Positions 34,210 through 42,133 of a DNA stretch of 64,000 nucleotides are shown in pieces. The DNA is taken from positions 248,001-312,000 of the forward strand of contig JAKVOM010000001.1 in the NCBI GenBank assembly GCA_022482815.1, given 5' to 3'. The translations under genes and the position numbers were made by a program. The notes below the pieces were generated by a model. The model ran no database searches, was not told where the DNA came from, and saw only the letters and a list, made by a program, of their open reading frames with translations. The number at the start of each line of letters is the position of its first letter. Within the stretch, counting starts at the first letter, position 1. The DNA is from Acidaminococcus sp. (GTDB lineage: Bacteria; Bacillota; Negativicutes; Acidaminococcales; Acidaminococcaceae).

Positions 34210-34977
34210 ATGAAAATTGATTTGAATTCAGATTTAGGTGAAAGTTTCGGTAACTATAAAATCGGCATGGATGACCAAATCATTCCGCTCATTATCTCGG
34301 CAAATATTGCTTGTGGTTTTCATGCCGGTGATCCTGCCGTTATGCAAAAGACGGTTGCACTGGCTGTAAAAAACGGTACAGCCATCGGTGCCCACCCTGG
34401 TTATCCGGATCTGGTCGGCTTCGGACGCCGCAAGCTGGCTGCTTCGCCTGCCGATGTGTATGCCATGATTATCTATCAGGTCGGGGCTCTCGCTGCTTTC
34501 GCTGAAGCCGCTGGTTCAAAGCTCCAGCACGTCAAGCCCCATGGGGCACTCTACAATACAGCAGCCAAGGACGCAGCCCTGACGGAAGCCATTGCCCAGG
34601 CTGTTTACGATGTCGATAAAGACCTGATTCTCTACGCGCAGCCAGGTACGGAAAGTATCAAGGCAGCCCGGAAGATTGGCCTCAAAACAGCCTGCGAAGT
34701 CTTCGCTGACCGCAGTTACCAGGACGACGGCAGCCTGACCCCGCGTTCACAGCCCGGCGCCATGATTACGGACGAAGCAAAATCCATCGCCCAGGTTCTT
34801 TCCATGGTGATCGATCACAAAGTGACAACGCTTTCCGGCAAGGTCATTCCGATTGAGGCCGATTCTATCTGTGTGCATGGAGACGGGCCCAAGGCGCTGG
34901 CCTTTGTAACCAAGATCCGTGAAACGTTACAGGCCAAAGGTGTAGAAATTGCTGCTTCCGGCAGTTTCATTAAATAG
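34210..34977 (+). CDS. pxpA: 5-oxoprolinase subunit PxpA (LamB/YcsF family)
   Basis: 255 aa, normal length. It opens MKIDLNSDLGESFG and has IISANIACGFHAGDP, HPGYPDLVGFGRR, VKPHGALYN and SICVHGDGP, all family hallmarks. With PxpB and PxpC it hydrolyses 5-oxoproline to glutamate using ATP, in the cytoplasm. Start at 34210 after GGGAGG. First gene of pxpA - small ORF - pxpB - pxpC. Fits with pyroglutamyl-peptidase at 15187, which generates the substrate. Confidence 0.95.
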   Translation: MKIDLNSDLGESFGNYKIGMDDQIIPLIISANIACGFHAGDPAVMQKTVALAVKNGTAIGAHPGYPDLVGFGRRKLAASPADVYAMIIYQVGALAAFAEAAGSKLQHVKPHGALYNTAAKDAALTEAIAQAVYDVDKDLILYAQPGTESIKAARKIGLKTACEVFADRSYQDDGSLTPRSQPGAMITDEAKSIAQVLSMVIDHKVTTLSGKVIPIEADSICVHGDGPKALAFVTKIRETLQAKGVEIAASGSFIK

Positions 34978-35051
34978 AAAATAACAGACGCTGTGTTTCT
35001 GTGATGAAAGAAGCATGCGTCAGAAAAGTAGGTGCAGAGGGGGTATTAGTT

Positions 35052-35171
35052 ATGGTAAAGAAAGTCGCATATTCTGAGGCGGTATGTTTGTATGTCATTA
35101 CCGGATTTATGGTTTCCACCGCAGCCTTATTTGCCTATATCGGACATACTAATATTCTCTTATCATTCTGA
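35052..35171 (+). CDS. Small hydrophobic protein between pxpA and pxpB
   Basis: 39 codons, MVKKVAYSEAVCLYVITGF onward, one predicted membrane helix (about residues 10-32) and a short polar tail. A GAGGGGG Shine-Dalgarno lies 8-9 nt before the ATG. It lies in the operon, 74 bp after pxpA and 117 bp before pxpB. No family is recognised. Position inside an oxoproline operon suggests a transporter accessory or small regulator, but this is inference. Confidence 0.55.
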   Translation: MVKKVAYSEAVCLYVITGFMVSTAALFAYIGHTNILLSF

Positions 35172-35247
35172 TTGCAAAAAATGGAAACAGCGGGCTTTTC
35201 CTATGGAAATTGCTCGCTGTTCTTCGTTTCATTCAATTTCTAAAAAT

Positions 35248-35266
35248 GTACCGGCTGCTCCGGTAC
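35248..35266 (+). promoter_or_regulatory. Hairpin just before the pxpB ribosome-binding site
   Basis: GTACCGG-CTGCT-CCGGTAC, a perfect 7-bp stem with a 5-nt loop, 7 bp upstream of GGAGGAGG. Possibly a stability or translation-control element within the transcript. Confidence 0.4.
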
Positions 35267-35288
35267 TTTCCCGGAGGAGGAAACAACT

Positions 35289-36065
35289 ATGGAAACTGCA
35301 GAAGACTATCTGAAGCAGGCATCTTTTCACCCCGTAGGCGAAACGGCACTCATGGTTTCATTTGGTAATGTCATTTCTCCCGAAATCCTGCGCTGCACCT
35401 CAGCTCTGATGAAAGAGCTCAAGGCGCAGCCTTTTCCCGGTATAATCGAGTGCACAGCTTCTTATACAGGTTATACAGGCGTTACCATTTTCTACAATCC
35501 GGCTGCAGCTGTCAGGGAATCCACCAGCACGGACCTTGCAGAAAGCAAAGGTTATTCCGCAGTAATGGACCATGTGAAGACCTTGCTCAAAAACATCGTA
35601 CTCACGGACAACGCCGACTCCCCTGTCGTCAAGATCCCGGTCTGCTTCGGAGGGGAATACGGACCTGATCTGGATGACCTGGCGGCCCAGCATCACCTGA
35701 CACCGGAAGAAGTCATCCGCATCTATACAGAAGCAGATTATCTCGTCTATATGATTGGTTTCGCCCCCGGCTATCCCTACATGGGAGGACTGCCGGAAAC
35801 ATTGGCCACGCCGCGCCGCAAGACGCCGCGCCTCGTCATCCCGAAGGGCAGTGTAGCCATCGGCGGAGCCCAGGCCGGCATCTATCCCATGGAATCGCCT
35901 GGCGGATTCAATCTGATAGGCCGCACGCCGCTGGAACTGTTCCGTCCTGAAAACAAAGAAGATCCGACCGTGCTCCATTCAGGTGACCACGTAAAATTTT
36001 ATGCAGTCAGCAGCGAGGAATACCAGGAAATTTCACAGAAAGAAGGGGCACAGCCATGCAAATAG
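35289..36065 (+). CDS. pxpB: 5-oxoprolinase subunit PxpB (KipI family)
   Basis: 258 aa. Contains the family signatures SYTGYTGVTIFYNP-like region, VKIPVCFGGEYGPDLDDLA, YMIGFAPGYPYMGGLPE and VAIGGAQAGIYPMESPGGFNLIGRT. Forms the catalytic PxpBC pair that phosphorylates and opens 5-oxoproline. GGAGGAGG precedes the start. It overlaps pxpC by 10 nt, so the two should be translated together. Confidence 0.95.
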   Translation: METAEDYLKQASFHPVGETALMVSFGNVISPEILRCTSALMKELKAQPFPGIIECTASYTGYTGVTIFYNPAAAVRESTSTDLAESKGYSAVMDHVKTLLKNIVLTDNADSPVVKIPVCFGGEYGPDLDDLAAQHHLTPEEVIRIYTEADYLVYMIGFAPGYPYMGGLPETLATPRRKTPRLVIPKGSVAIGGAQAGIYPMESPGGFNLIGRTPLELFRPENKEDPTVLHSGDHVKFYAVSSEEYQEISQKEGAQPCK

Positions 36066-37056
36066 AATTCATCAAGGGCGGTTCTCTGACAACAATCCAG
36101 GATCTGGGGCGGCATGGATATCAGCAGTACGGCGTCATTGTGAGCGGCGCCATGGATCCGGTTTCCCTCAAAATCGGAAATATGCTCGTTCAAAACTCTG
36201 TCAATGAAGGGTGCCTTGAAATGACGCTCAGCGGTGCTTTGTTAAAAGTGCCGGCAGGACTCGTTTTTGCGCTGACAGGTGCCGATATGGGCGCACGGCT
36301 GAACGGGATTCCCGTTCCTCGTTATAAACCGGTTTGTGCCACGCGGGATGCCCAATTGAGTTTTGGGTTTGCCAAAAAAGGAGCCCGTGCCTATATGGCT
36401 GTGGCCGGCGGTTTTGATGTTCCCATTGTCATGAACAGTAAAAGCACCTATCTCCGCGCCAAACTGGGCGGCTATCAAGGCCGCGCCTTAAAGGACGGCG
36501 ACAAGCTCAGTCTCGGGGCACTCTCTCCCGCCCAGAAAGCACTGGGAGACCGTCTCTCCAGAAGGGCTAAACAGGGAGCTCCTTTCGGTGCAGCACCCTG
36601 GTCCATCGACTGCGATTATATCTTTGAAGATGCACCGATACACGTCACCGAGGGACTCCAGTATGACTGGTTCACGGAAAAGGGAATCTCTACCTTCTTC
36701 TCTTCCGACTACACCATTACTGCCAATGCAGACCGCATGGGCTACCGCATGGAAGGCCCACAGCTGGAATTCAAGGAAAAGAAGGATCTGATTTCCGAAC
36801 CCATTAATCTGGGAGCCATCCAGGTTCCGCCGGATGGCAAACCCATCATACTCATGGCAGACAGACGACAGGAGGCTACCCCAAAATCGGGCAAGTCATG
36901 ATGTCTGATATCCCGCATCTGGCACAGCTGCTGCCCGGCAAAACCATACGCTTTAAGAAAGTGACAATGGAAGAAGCTGAGACGTCCTTTATCCACGAGG
37001 AAGAGTATCTTAAGATGCTGGCAGACCATATCCCTCAAATGGAGCGGTTGTTATAG
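36056..37056 (+). pseudogene. pxpC: 5-oxoprolinase subunit PxpC (KipA family), frameshifted near the C-terminus
   Basis: The opening LTTIQDLGRHGYQQYGV and the run up to PPDGKPIILMADR are normal PxpC. Then the frame changes at 36860-36870: the usual DRQTTGGYPKIG is read as DRRQEATPKSGKS and stops at 36899-36901. In the -1 frame the sequence continues GGYPKIGQVMMSDIPHLAQ and runs to TAG at 37054-37056. The local bases GACAGACGACA look like a GACAGACAGACGACA tract that lost one GACA unit. The full gene would give about 334 aa. This may be an inactivating mutation, slipped-strand switching, or a sequence error. A CCCAAAA heptamer at 36880-36886 could allow -1 slippage but too late to restore the conserved motif. 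Confidence 0.85.
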
Positions 37057-37087
37057 TGTACGTCAGACGAATACAACCATGAATCAA

Positions 37088-37125
37088 AATAGGACTGCGA
37101 AAATATAATCGCAGCCCTATTTTTT
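37088..37125 (+). terminator. Terminator after the pxp operon
   Basis: AATAGGACTGCGA pairs with TCGCAGCCCTATT, followed by TTTTT. Variant of the E-type hairpin. Confidence 0.85.
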
Positions 37126-37288
37126 ATTCCTTTTTCTGCTGAAAAAGGCAAAAATTTTGCAGGATTTTAGAGTTATCTTTATTTCACGTAATTTAAGAAT
37201 TTTTAGGCAATTTCCGGAAGCGGCTTAAATTCTACTTCTGCATTACTTTTATAATTTTTCCCTTATGTGATTATTCTCAACTTCTTAT

Positions 37289-37317
37289 TTGAGGCACGTT
37301 TCAAACTGTGTTACGAT
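37289..37317 (+). promoter_or_regulatory. Probable promoter of citF
   Basis: TTGAGG (37289-37294) and TACGAT (37312-37317) with a 17-bp spacer, 46 bp before the start codon. The gap 37126-37288 is AT-rich without a gene. Confidence 0.55.
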
Positions 37318-37363
37318 TTTTTTAGAAAACATTAGAGGCGTGTAATAACAAGGAGGCAGCACG

Positions 37364-38926
37364 ATGAAAAATGCAGTCGGCCGTGACATTCCAGATGGAC
37401 TTCTCGCTCAAACGGGAAAAGATATTTTCCGGGGCAGTTTCCATAAGGACGGAATCCTTTATCAAAAGGCTGTCCACAAGGCACGGGCCCAGGTAAGTCC
37501 CCGGCGCAGTAAAGTGAAAGCCTCCCTGCGTGAAGCGCTTCTATCCTGTAATCTCCACGATGGCATGACCTTCGGGTTTCACCATCATTTCCGGGAAGGC
37601 GACTATGTCGTTTCCCTTGTCATGGATGCCGTTCACGAACTTGGTCTTAAAGATATCACCATATGTGCCAGCTCCCTTGGCAAGGCCCAGGAATCCATCG
37701 TTCCCTACATCGAGGACGGAACCATTACGGGCATCGAATCATCCGGTGTCCGCGGTAAAATTGGTGAAGCCATCTCCACGGGCAAGCTGAAGAATCTTGC
37801 CATTATGCGGAGCCATGGCGGCCGCGTACGTGCCATCGAATCGGGAGAGACCCACATTGATATTGCCTTCATCGGAGCTCCCACCTGCGACCCGATGGGA
37901 AATTGCCGGGCTGTGGGAGGAAAGAGCGACTGCGGTGTACTGAGCTATTCTATGGTGGACGCGCAATACGCTGATTACGTCATAGCGATTACAGATACAC
38001 TAGTACCCTTTCCCAATATCCCCGCTTCCATTTCCATGGTCGACGTCGATGCTGTCGTTGTAGTTGATGCCATCGGGGATCCCCAAAAGATTGCCACGGG
38101 GCCTGCCAAACCGACGACAGACATGCGCAAGCTCCTTATGGCTCGCTATACTACAGAGTTTTTGGTCCACACCCCCTTTTATAAAGATGGATTTACCTAC
38201 CAGACAGGTGCCGGCGGGGCCTCTCTCGCCTCTACGGGATACCTCGCCGAGCACATGCGTAGGGACGGAATCCATATGGGCCTTGCCCTGGGAGGCATCA
38301 CGAAGACCATGTGCGACATGATGGACGAGGGACTCATCGACCGCATCGTCGATGCCCAGGTCTTTGACACAGGTGCCATCGAGAGCATCAAGGCCCATCC
38401 CGACCGTCACATTGAGATTTCCACCAGCGAATATGCTGACCCCTTCAACAAGGGATCTTATGTCAATAACCTGGACTTTGTCATCCTGGCTTCTCTCGAA
38501 GTAGATACCCACTTCAACTGCAATGTGGTCGTCGATTCAAGCGGCATGATTACAGGCGCCCAGGGCGGTCATCCGGATACGGCCGCCGGAGCCCGCTGTA
38601 CGATCGTCGTTGTCCCCCTCCTGCAAAGCCGCATCCCAGCGGTACGGACAGAATGCACGACCATCACGACCCCGGGAGAAACGGTGGATGTTGTCGTCAC
38701 GGATTACGGCATCGCCATCAATCCCAGGCGGCAGGACCTGATGGAAGCCATGAAAGACGTTGACCTTCCCTTCTGTACTATCGAGGAGCTGCGCGACCGA
38801 GCCTACGCCATCGCGGGCACACCCGATCCCGTCCGCTTCAAGGACCACATTGTTGGGATTATTGAAGCTCGTGACGGCAGTATCATCGATATCGTTCGGC
38901 AGATTGATCCTGTCGTTCAGATATAA
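37364..38926 (+). CDS. citF: Citrate lyase alpha subunit (citrate CoA-transferase component)
   Basis: 520 aa, normal CitF length. Family stretches include MTFGFHHHFREGDY, DIAFIGAPTCDPMGNCRA, VDVDAVVVVDAIGDPQKIATGP, YQTGAGGASLASTGYLAEHM and GAQGGHPDTAAGARC. CitF exchanges acetyl for citryl on the acyl carrier protein CitD, before CitE cleaves citrate to acetate and oxaloacetate. No citC, D, E, X or G lies nearby, so the rest of the complex must be elsewhere, or this works differently. AAGGAGG precedes the start. Followed 170 bp later by a citrate-type transporter. Confidence 0.93.
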   Translation: MKNAVGRDIPDGLLAQTGKDIFRGSFHKDGILYQKAVHKARAQVSPRRSKVKASLREALLSCNLHDGMTFGFHHHFREGDYVVSLVMDAVHELGLKDITICASSLGKAQESIVPYIEDGTITGIESSGVRGKIGEAISTGKLKNLAIMRSHGGRVRAIESGETHIDIAFIGAPTCDPMGNCRAVGGKSDCGVLSYSMVDAQYADYVIAITDTLVPFPNIPASISMVDVDAVVVVDAIGDPQKIATGPAKPTTDMRKLLMARYTTEFLVHTPFYKDGFTYQTGAGGASLASTGYLAEHMRRDGIHMGLALGGITKTMCDMMDEGLIDRIVDAQVFDTGAIESIKAHPDRHIEISTSEYADPFNKGSYVNNLDFVILASLEVDTHFNCNVVVDSSGMITGAQGGHPDTAAGARCTIVVVPLLQSRIPAVRTECTTITTPGETVDVVVTDYGIAINPRRQDLMEAMKDVDLPFCTIEELRDRAYAIAGTPDPVRFKDHIVGIIEARDGSIIDIVRQIDPVVQI

Positions 38927-39096
38927 CCATTTTTACGTGGGTGATGGACACCCCACGCAGGATTTATTCATGGAGTTACACTACCACAGACCGCCATCTT
39001 TATCCTATTCCATGAACTCTTTCCTGCCGGCATAAGATTTACCTTATGGGTTTTCACACTCACACCTAGCATCAAAGTTATGAAAGGAGTTTAATT

Positions 39097-40404
39097 ATGA
39101 GCGACGAAAAAAAGAAAAGTTTTACCCCCTTTGGCTTGAAATGGCAATTGTGCCTCGGGTTCATTGTCATCATCCTGGCAGGGGCATGGACCGGTTCGCT
39201 GAGCACGGACCTGGCCGGCGGATTTGCCTTCATGTTGGCTCTTGGTATTATCTTTAATGAAATCGGTGAACGAATTCCGTTCTGGAACTCCTACATCGGC
39301 GGCGGTCTGGTACTTACCTTTATTGCATCGGCTTATTTATTTACCAACAAGTTGATTCCGGCCAAGTACGCAAAAACTGTTAGCCTGGTCATGGATGATG
39401 CCGACTTCCTGAGCTTCTTCATCGTCTTCCTGATTTGCGGTTCTATCCTGGGTCTGGAAAAGAAGCTCCTTCTGAGATCCTTTGCCGGATACCTGCCGGC
39501 TATCTTCGGCGGCCTCATTGGTGCTGCTATTCTCGGTATTGCAGGCGGCTTCATTTTTGGGATTGATCCTCAAAACATCCTCCTGAACTACGTACTTCCT
39601 ATCATGGGCGGCGGCAACGGCGCCGGTGCAGTTCCTCTGTCTCAGATTTATGAAACCATTACAGGCGATAAGGCGGCAAACTACTACACCTTCGCTATTA
39701 CCATTCTGACCATTGCAAATATCTTCGCCATCCTGACGGCAGCCCTTCTGGATCAGCTTGGTCATAAACATCCTGAACTCACCGGTGACGGCAACACGCT
39801 GATGCGCACCTCCGGTAAAGAAGTTGAAGCTGAAAAGACCGATGCTATTCCGACCATCAAGGATATTGGCGGTGCCTTCTTCATGGGCGTTGGCTTCTAT
39901 GCAGCAGGCCGTCTGATGGGCAAAGCTATTCTGCCGACGGTCTTCGGTGTTGCTATTCACCCGTTCGCCTGGATGATCATCCTTGTCACCATCGCTGCTA
40001 TGCTGGGTATTGTTCCTGAAAAGACCAAGGCCGCTGCTAAGCGCCTGCAGTCCTTCATGAGCTCCTGCCTGGTACTCGTCATCATGGTCGGCGTCGGTGC
40101 CGACACGAACCTGAACCAGCTGATTGCTGCTATCAACCCGAGCAACGTTGTTATTGCGTTCCTCATCGTTGTAGGTGCCATCATCGGTTCCGCTATCGTT
40201 GGTAACCTCGTTGGTTTTTATCCGATCGACTCTGCTATTACGGCCGGCCTCTGCATGGCTAACCGTGGTGGTTCCGGTGACCTCGCCGTTCTGGGTGCTT
40301 CTCACCGTATGGGCCTGATTGCTTATGCACAGCTCTCCAGCCGTCTTGGCGGTGGTATCGTACTGATTATCGGTTCCGTACTGTTCGGTGCTTTCCTGAA
40401 ATAA
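39097..40404 (+). CDS. 2-hydroxycarboxylate transporter (CitS/MaeN family)
   Basis: 435 aa, about 11-13 transmembrane segments with two GGxG reentrant-loop motifs: MGGGNGAGAVPLS (about residues 169-181) and NRGGSGDLAVLGAS (about 389-402). The family imports citrate, malate or lactate with Na+ or H+. Neighbouring citF makes citrate the likely substrate. AAAGGAG precedes the start. The 170-bp gap from citF has a CGTGGG/CCCACG hairpin near 38935-38957 but no T-run, so co-transcription is possible. Confidence 0.93.
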   Translation: MSDEKKKSFTPFGLKWQLCLGFIVIILAGAWTGSLSTDLAGGFAFMLALGIIFNEIGERIPFWNSYIGGGLVLTFIASAYLFTNKLIPAKYAKTVSLVMDDADFLSFFIVFLICGSILGLEKKLLLRSFAGYLPAIFGGLIGAAILGIAGGFIFGIDPQNILLNYVLPIMGGGNGAGAVPLSQIYETITGDKAANYYTFAITILTIANIFAILTAALLDQLGHKHPELTGDGNTLMRTSGKEVEAEKTDAIPTIKDIGGAFFMGVGFYAAGRLMGKAILPTVFGVAIHPFAWMIILVTIAAMLGIVPEKTKAAAKRLQSFMSSCLVLVIMVGVGADTNLNQLIAAINPSNVVIAFLIVVGAIIGSAIVGNLVGFYPIDSAITAGLCMANRGGSGDLAVLGASHRMGLIAYAQLSSRLGGGIVLIIGSVLFGAFLK

Positions 40405-40431
40405 GTAAAAAACTTGTGTAGACAAAAAAAT

Positions 40432-40700
40432 AGGGGCTGTGAAATAATGTGTGTGCATTATTTCACAGCCCCTTTTACGCTGGTCGCCGGTCGCTGGCCG
40501 CGGGTCGCTCGTGGAAGAAAAATTGCCAGGGCATTTTTCTACGAACTTATAAAAATAAAACCTAAAAATTAGGTTAAGTGCTAAATTTCAGGTTTTATAT
40601 CATATCTTATTTGAATCAAAAGCTTTAACACTCTGCTGCGGGCTAGGCTAAATGCCATATGCTAAAAGCCAAAAGCGCTTTTTATTTTTTCACAGCTCCT
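40432..40700 (-). repeat. E-hairpin terminator plus composite repeat, copy R7 (minus orientation)
   Basis: E hairpin (40432-40474, AGGGGCTGTGAAATAATG pairing with CATTATTTCACAGCCCCT, T-run) ends the transporter transcript. Then D inverted (GGTCGCTGGCCGCGGGTCGC near 40482), palindrome A (40557-40596, one or two mismatches), tail inverted, and B (AAAAGCGCTTTTTA near 40674). Confidence 0.82.
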
Positions 40701-40715
40701 ATTTTTTATCTGTGA

Positions 40716-40990
40716 TAAAAGGCACCTGCCTCTCCCTGGTGCTTGGTAGGACCTCGCACGCTAGGTAGATTTCTTATGTCGAGTCAGTGTATTTTAAAGG
40801 CACCTCAGATAATCTGGTGCTCGGCTGGCCTCGCACGCATCTTATCTGAGAGCTTTTTAAAGGAATCTTTTTATGTCTGGCGCAGAAATATGGACGCATC
40901 TATTGTGTCAGACGGACTTAGGAACCACTCGATATACTATTTTTGTATTATCTCGGGTTCCTAAGTCCGCCTTCCTCGTAACTGCGCCTA
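40716..40990 (+). other. Structured noncoding region with tandem related units and long hairpin
   Basis: Two units start AAAGGCACCT and share CTGGTGCT and CCTCGCACGC (about 40720-40765 and 40797-40842). The second is closed by CTCAGATAA (40804-40812) / TTATCTGAG (40842-40850) and followed by CTTTTT. Next is a long hairpin with 14-bp arms CGGACTTAGGAACC (40913-40926) / GGTTCCTAAGTCCG (40956-40969), itself enclosed by GGCGCAG (40879-40885) / CTGCGCC (40982-40988). No ORF is convincing. The rest, 40991-41235, shows no gene. Confidence 0.55.
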
Positions 40991-41234
40991 TCTTCAGTGC
41001 CAGCCATAAAAAGAAAATGAAAAATTGGAGTGAAATGGAGTAAGGCGTAATGGAGGTTACTTATCTGTGGCTGTCTTGCATCAGAGTCCATCAGAAACAA
41101 ATTAAAAACATAATGATATTTAGTTGCACTTTTCTAAGTTGAACATGTGCCTTATTTTTTATTTTATTAAAGAATCGACTTCATCCGGACGAGCTGCTAT
41201 TTTGTGTTCCTTCTTTCGTACCGCCACTTGTTAT

Positions 41235-41320
41235 CGTACTGATTTTCCACCGCAAGCGTTCCCCTTCTTCTTCGCGGCGCTCAAAGAAGGCCAAATGCAG
41301 CTGCTATGGAAAAATCATCT
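41235..41320. repeat. M9 module of the intergenic mosaic
   Basis: CCACCGCAAGCGTTCCCCTT followed by a CTTC-rich/GAAG inverted pair (CTTCTTCGCGGCGCTCAAAG) as at 17705-17755 and 3998-4040. Confidence 0.55.
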
Positions 41321-41326
41321 ACTGCA

Positions 41327-41384
41327 AACAAAACGACCCCCGCACGTAATCAATTGTCGATTGCGTGCGGGGTTCGTTTTGTTT
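41327..41384 (-). terminator. Terminator after the LUD gene
   Basis: Long stem: AACAAAACGA and CCCCGCACG pair with CGTGCGGGG and TCGTTTTGTT around a 17-nt loop; about 37 bp past the LUD stop. Confidence 0.88.
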
Positions 41385-41420
41385 CATTTAGTTAAGTTAG
41401 CGGACATCCAAAGTCAGCAC

Positions 41421-42062
41421 TCAGAACCCAAGGTTTTCGTTCACCAGAATCACCTTAATGCGTCCCTTCTCACGGGAATAGCGCGTGATGAGAAGGTTGC
41501 AGCAGAGCGTATCAGGGGATTTACAGTCAGCGCAGGCACCATTTACTTTACACGGGGTCTTGATATGAGGAAAATGCTGTGCATTAATAGGTGCGGCCAC
41601 GTTCCGCGTCCTGAGGACGGCGTGTTCCAGGTTCTTCGTAACTTTGTTCATACCCACAATCATGAGAACCGTCTTGGGACCGTAGGCAATGCAGGACACA
41701 CGGTTGGAATTGCCGTCCATATTCACCAGGATGCCATCTTCCGTAATGGCATTGGTACTCGACAGGAATGTATCGCAGCTATGGGCTTTCAGCATCATTT
41801 CCCGTTTTTCTTCCGGAGTTTTCTTCGTAAACGGATTAAAGACCGTATAGTGGCCGTGGACAAGAACGTCTTTCAAACCGATTTCCTCAACAGAATGAGT
41901 TCCGCCCCAGCTGACACTCGACCCCTGCGGAATGAGATCCAGCGCAAGGCCCAGTGCCTCTTCCTTTGTCTCGACAAAATAGCCTTCCATATTGCGGCTT
42001 CTGAGGCCCGCAATGACTTTTTGAGCAACCTTCCGGTTGCGTTCTTTTTCTTCCGGCAGCAT
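41421..42062 (-). CDS. LUD-domain protein (LutC/DUF162 type)
   Basis: 213 aa. The LUD fold is shown by SSVSWGGTHSVEEIGL, VFNPFTKKTPEEK, FLSSTNAITEDGILVNMDGNSNRVS and GPKTVLMIVGMNKV. The C-terminus has the Cys motif CKVNGACADCKSPDTLC found in Clostridial relatives. LUD proteins are implicated in lactate oxidation; this single-domain form without LutA/LutB has no certain role. Last gene of the TRAP operon (71 bp after dctM), under the T-box. AGGAGG precedes the start. Confidence 0.87.
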   Translation of the reverse strand: MLPEEKERNRKVAQKVIAGLRSRNMEGYFVETKEEALGLALDLIPQGSSVSWGGTHSVEEIGLKDVLVHGHYTVFNPFTKKTPEEKREMMLKAHSCDTFLSSTNAITEDGILVNMDGNSNRVSCIAYGPKTVLMIVGMNKVTKNLEHAVLRTRNVAAPINAQHFPHIKTPCKVNGACADCKSPDTLCCNLLITRYSREKGRIKVILVNENLGF

Positions 42063-42133
42063 GTGCTTCCCTCCTGTCAGACTTCTAATAATGCCCTATT
42101 ATTATACCATGATAGGAATAGAAAAATGCGCCG

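Noticed and set aside
36880-36886. Programmed -1 frameshift at CCCAAAA in pxpC
   Set aside because: The heptamer lies after the frame has already left the conserved QTTGGYP residues, and no strong downstream stimulator was seen. Loss of a GACA unit explains the data better, so slippage is kept only as a remote option.
40743-40964. 73-codon ORF in the structured gap
   Set aside because: No ribosome-binding site, no recognisable similarity, and it crosses the paired regions of strong hairpins.
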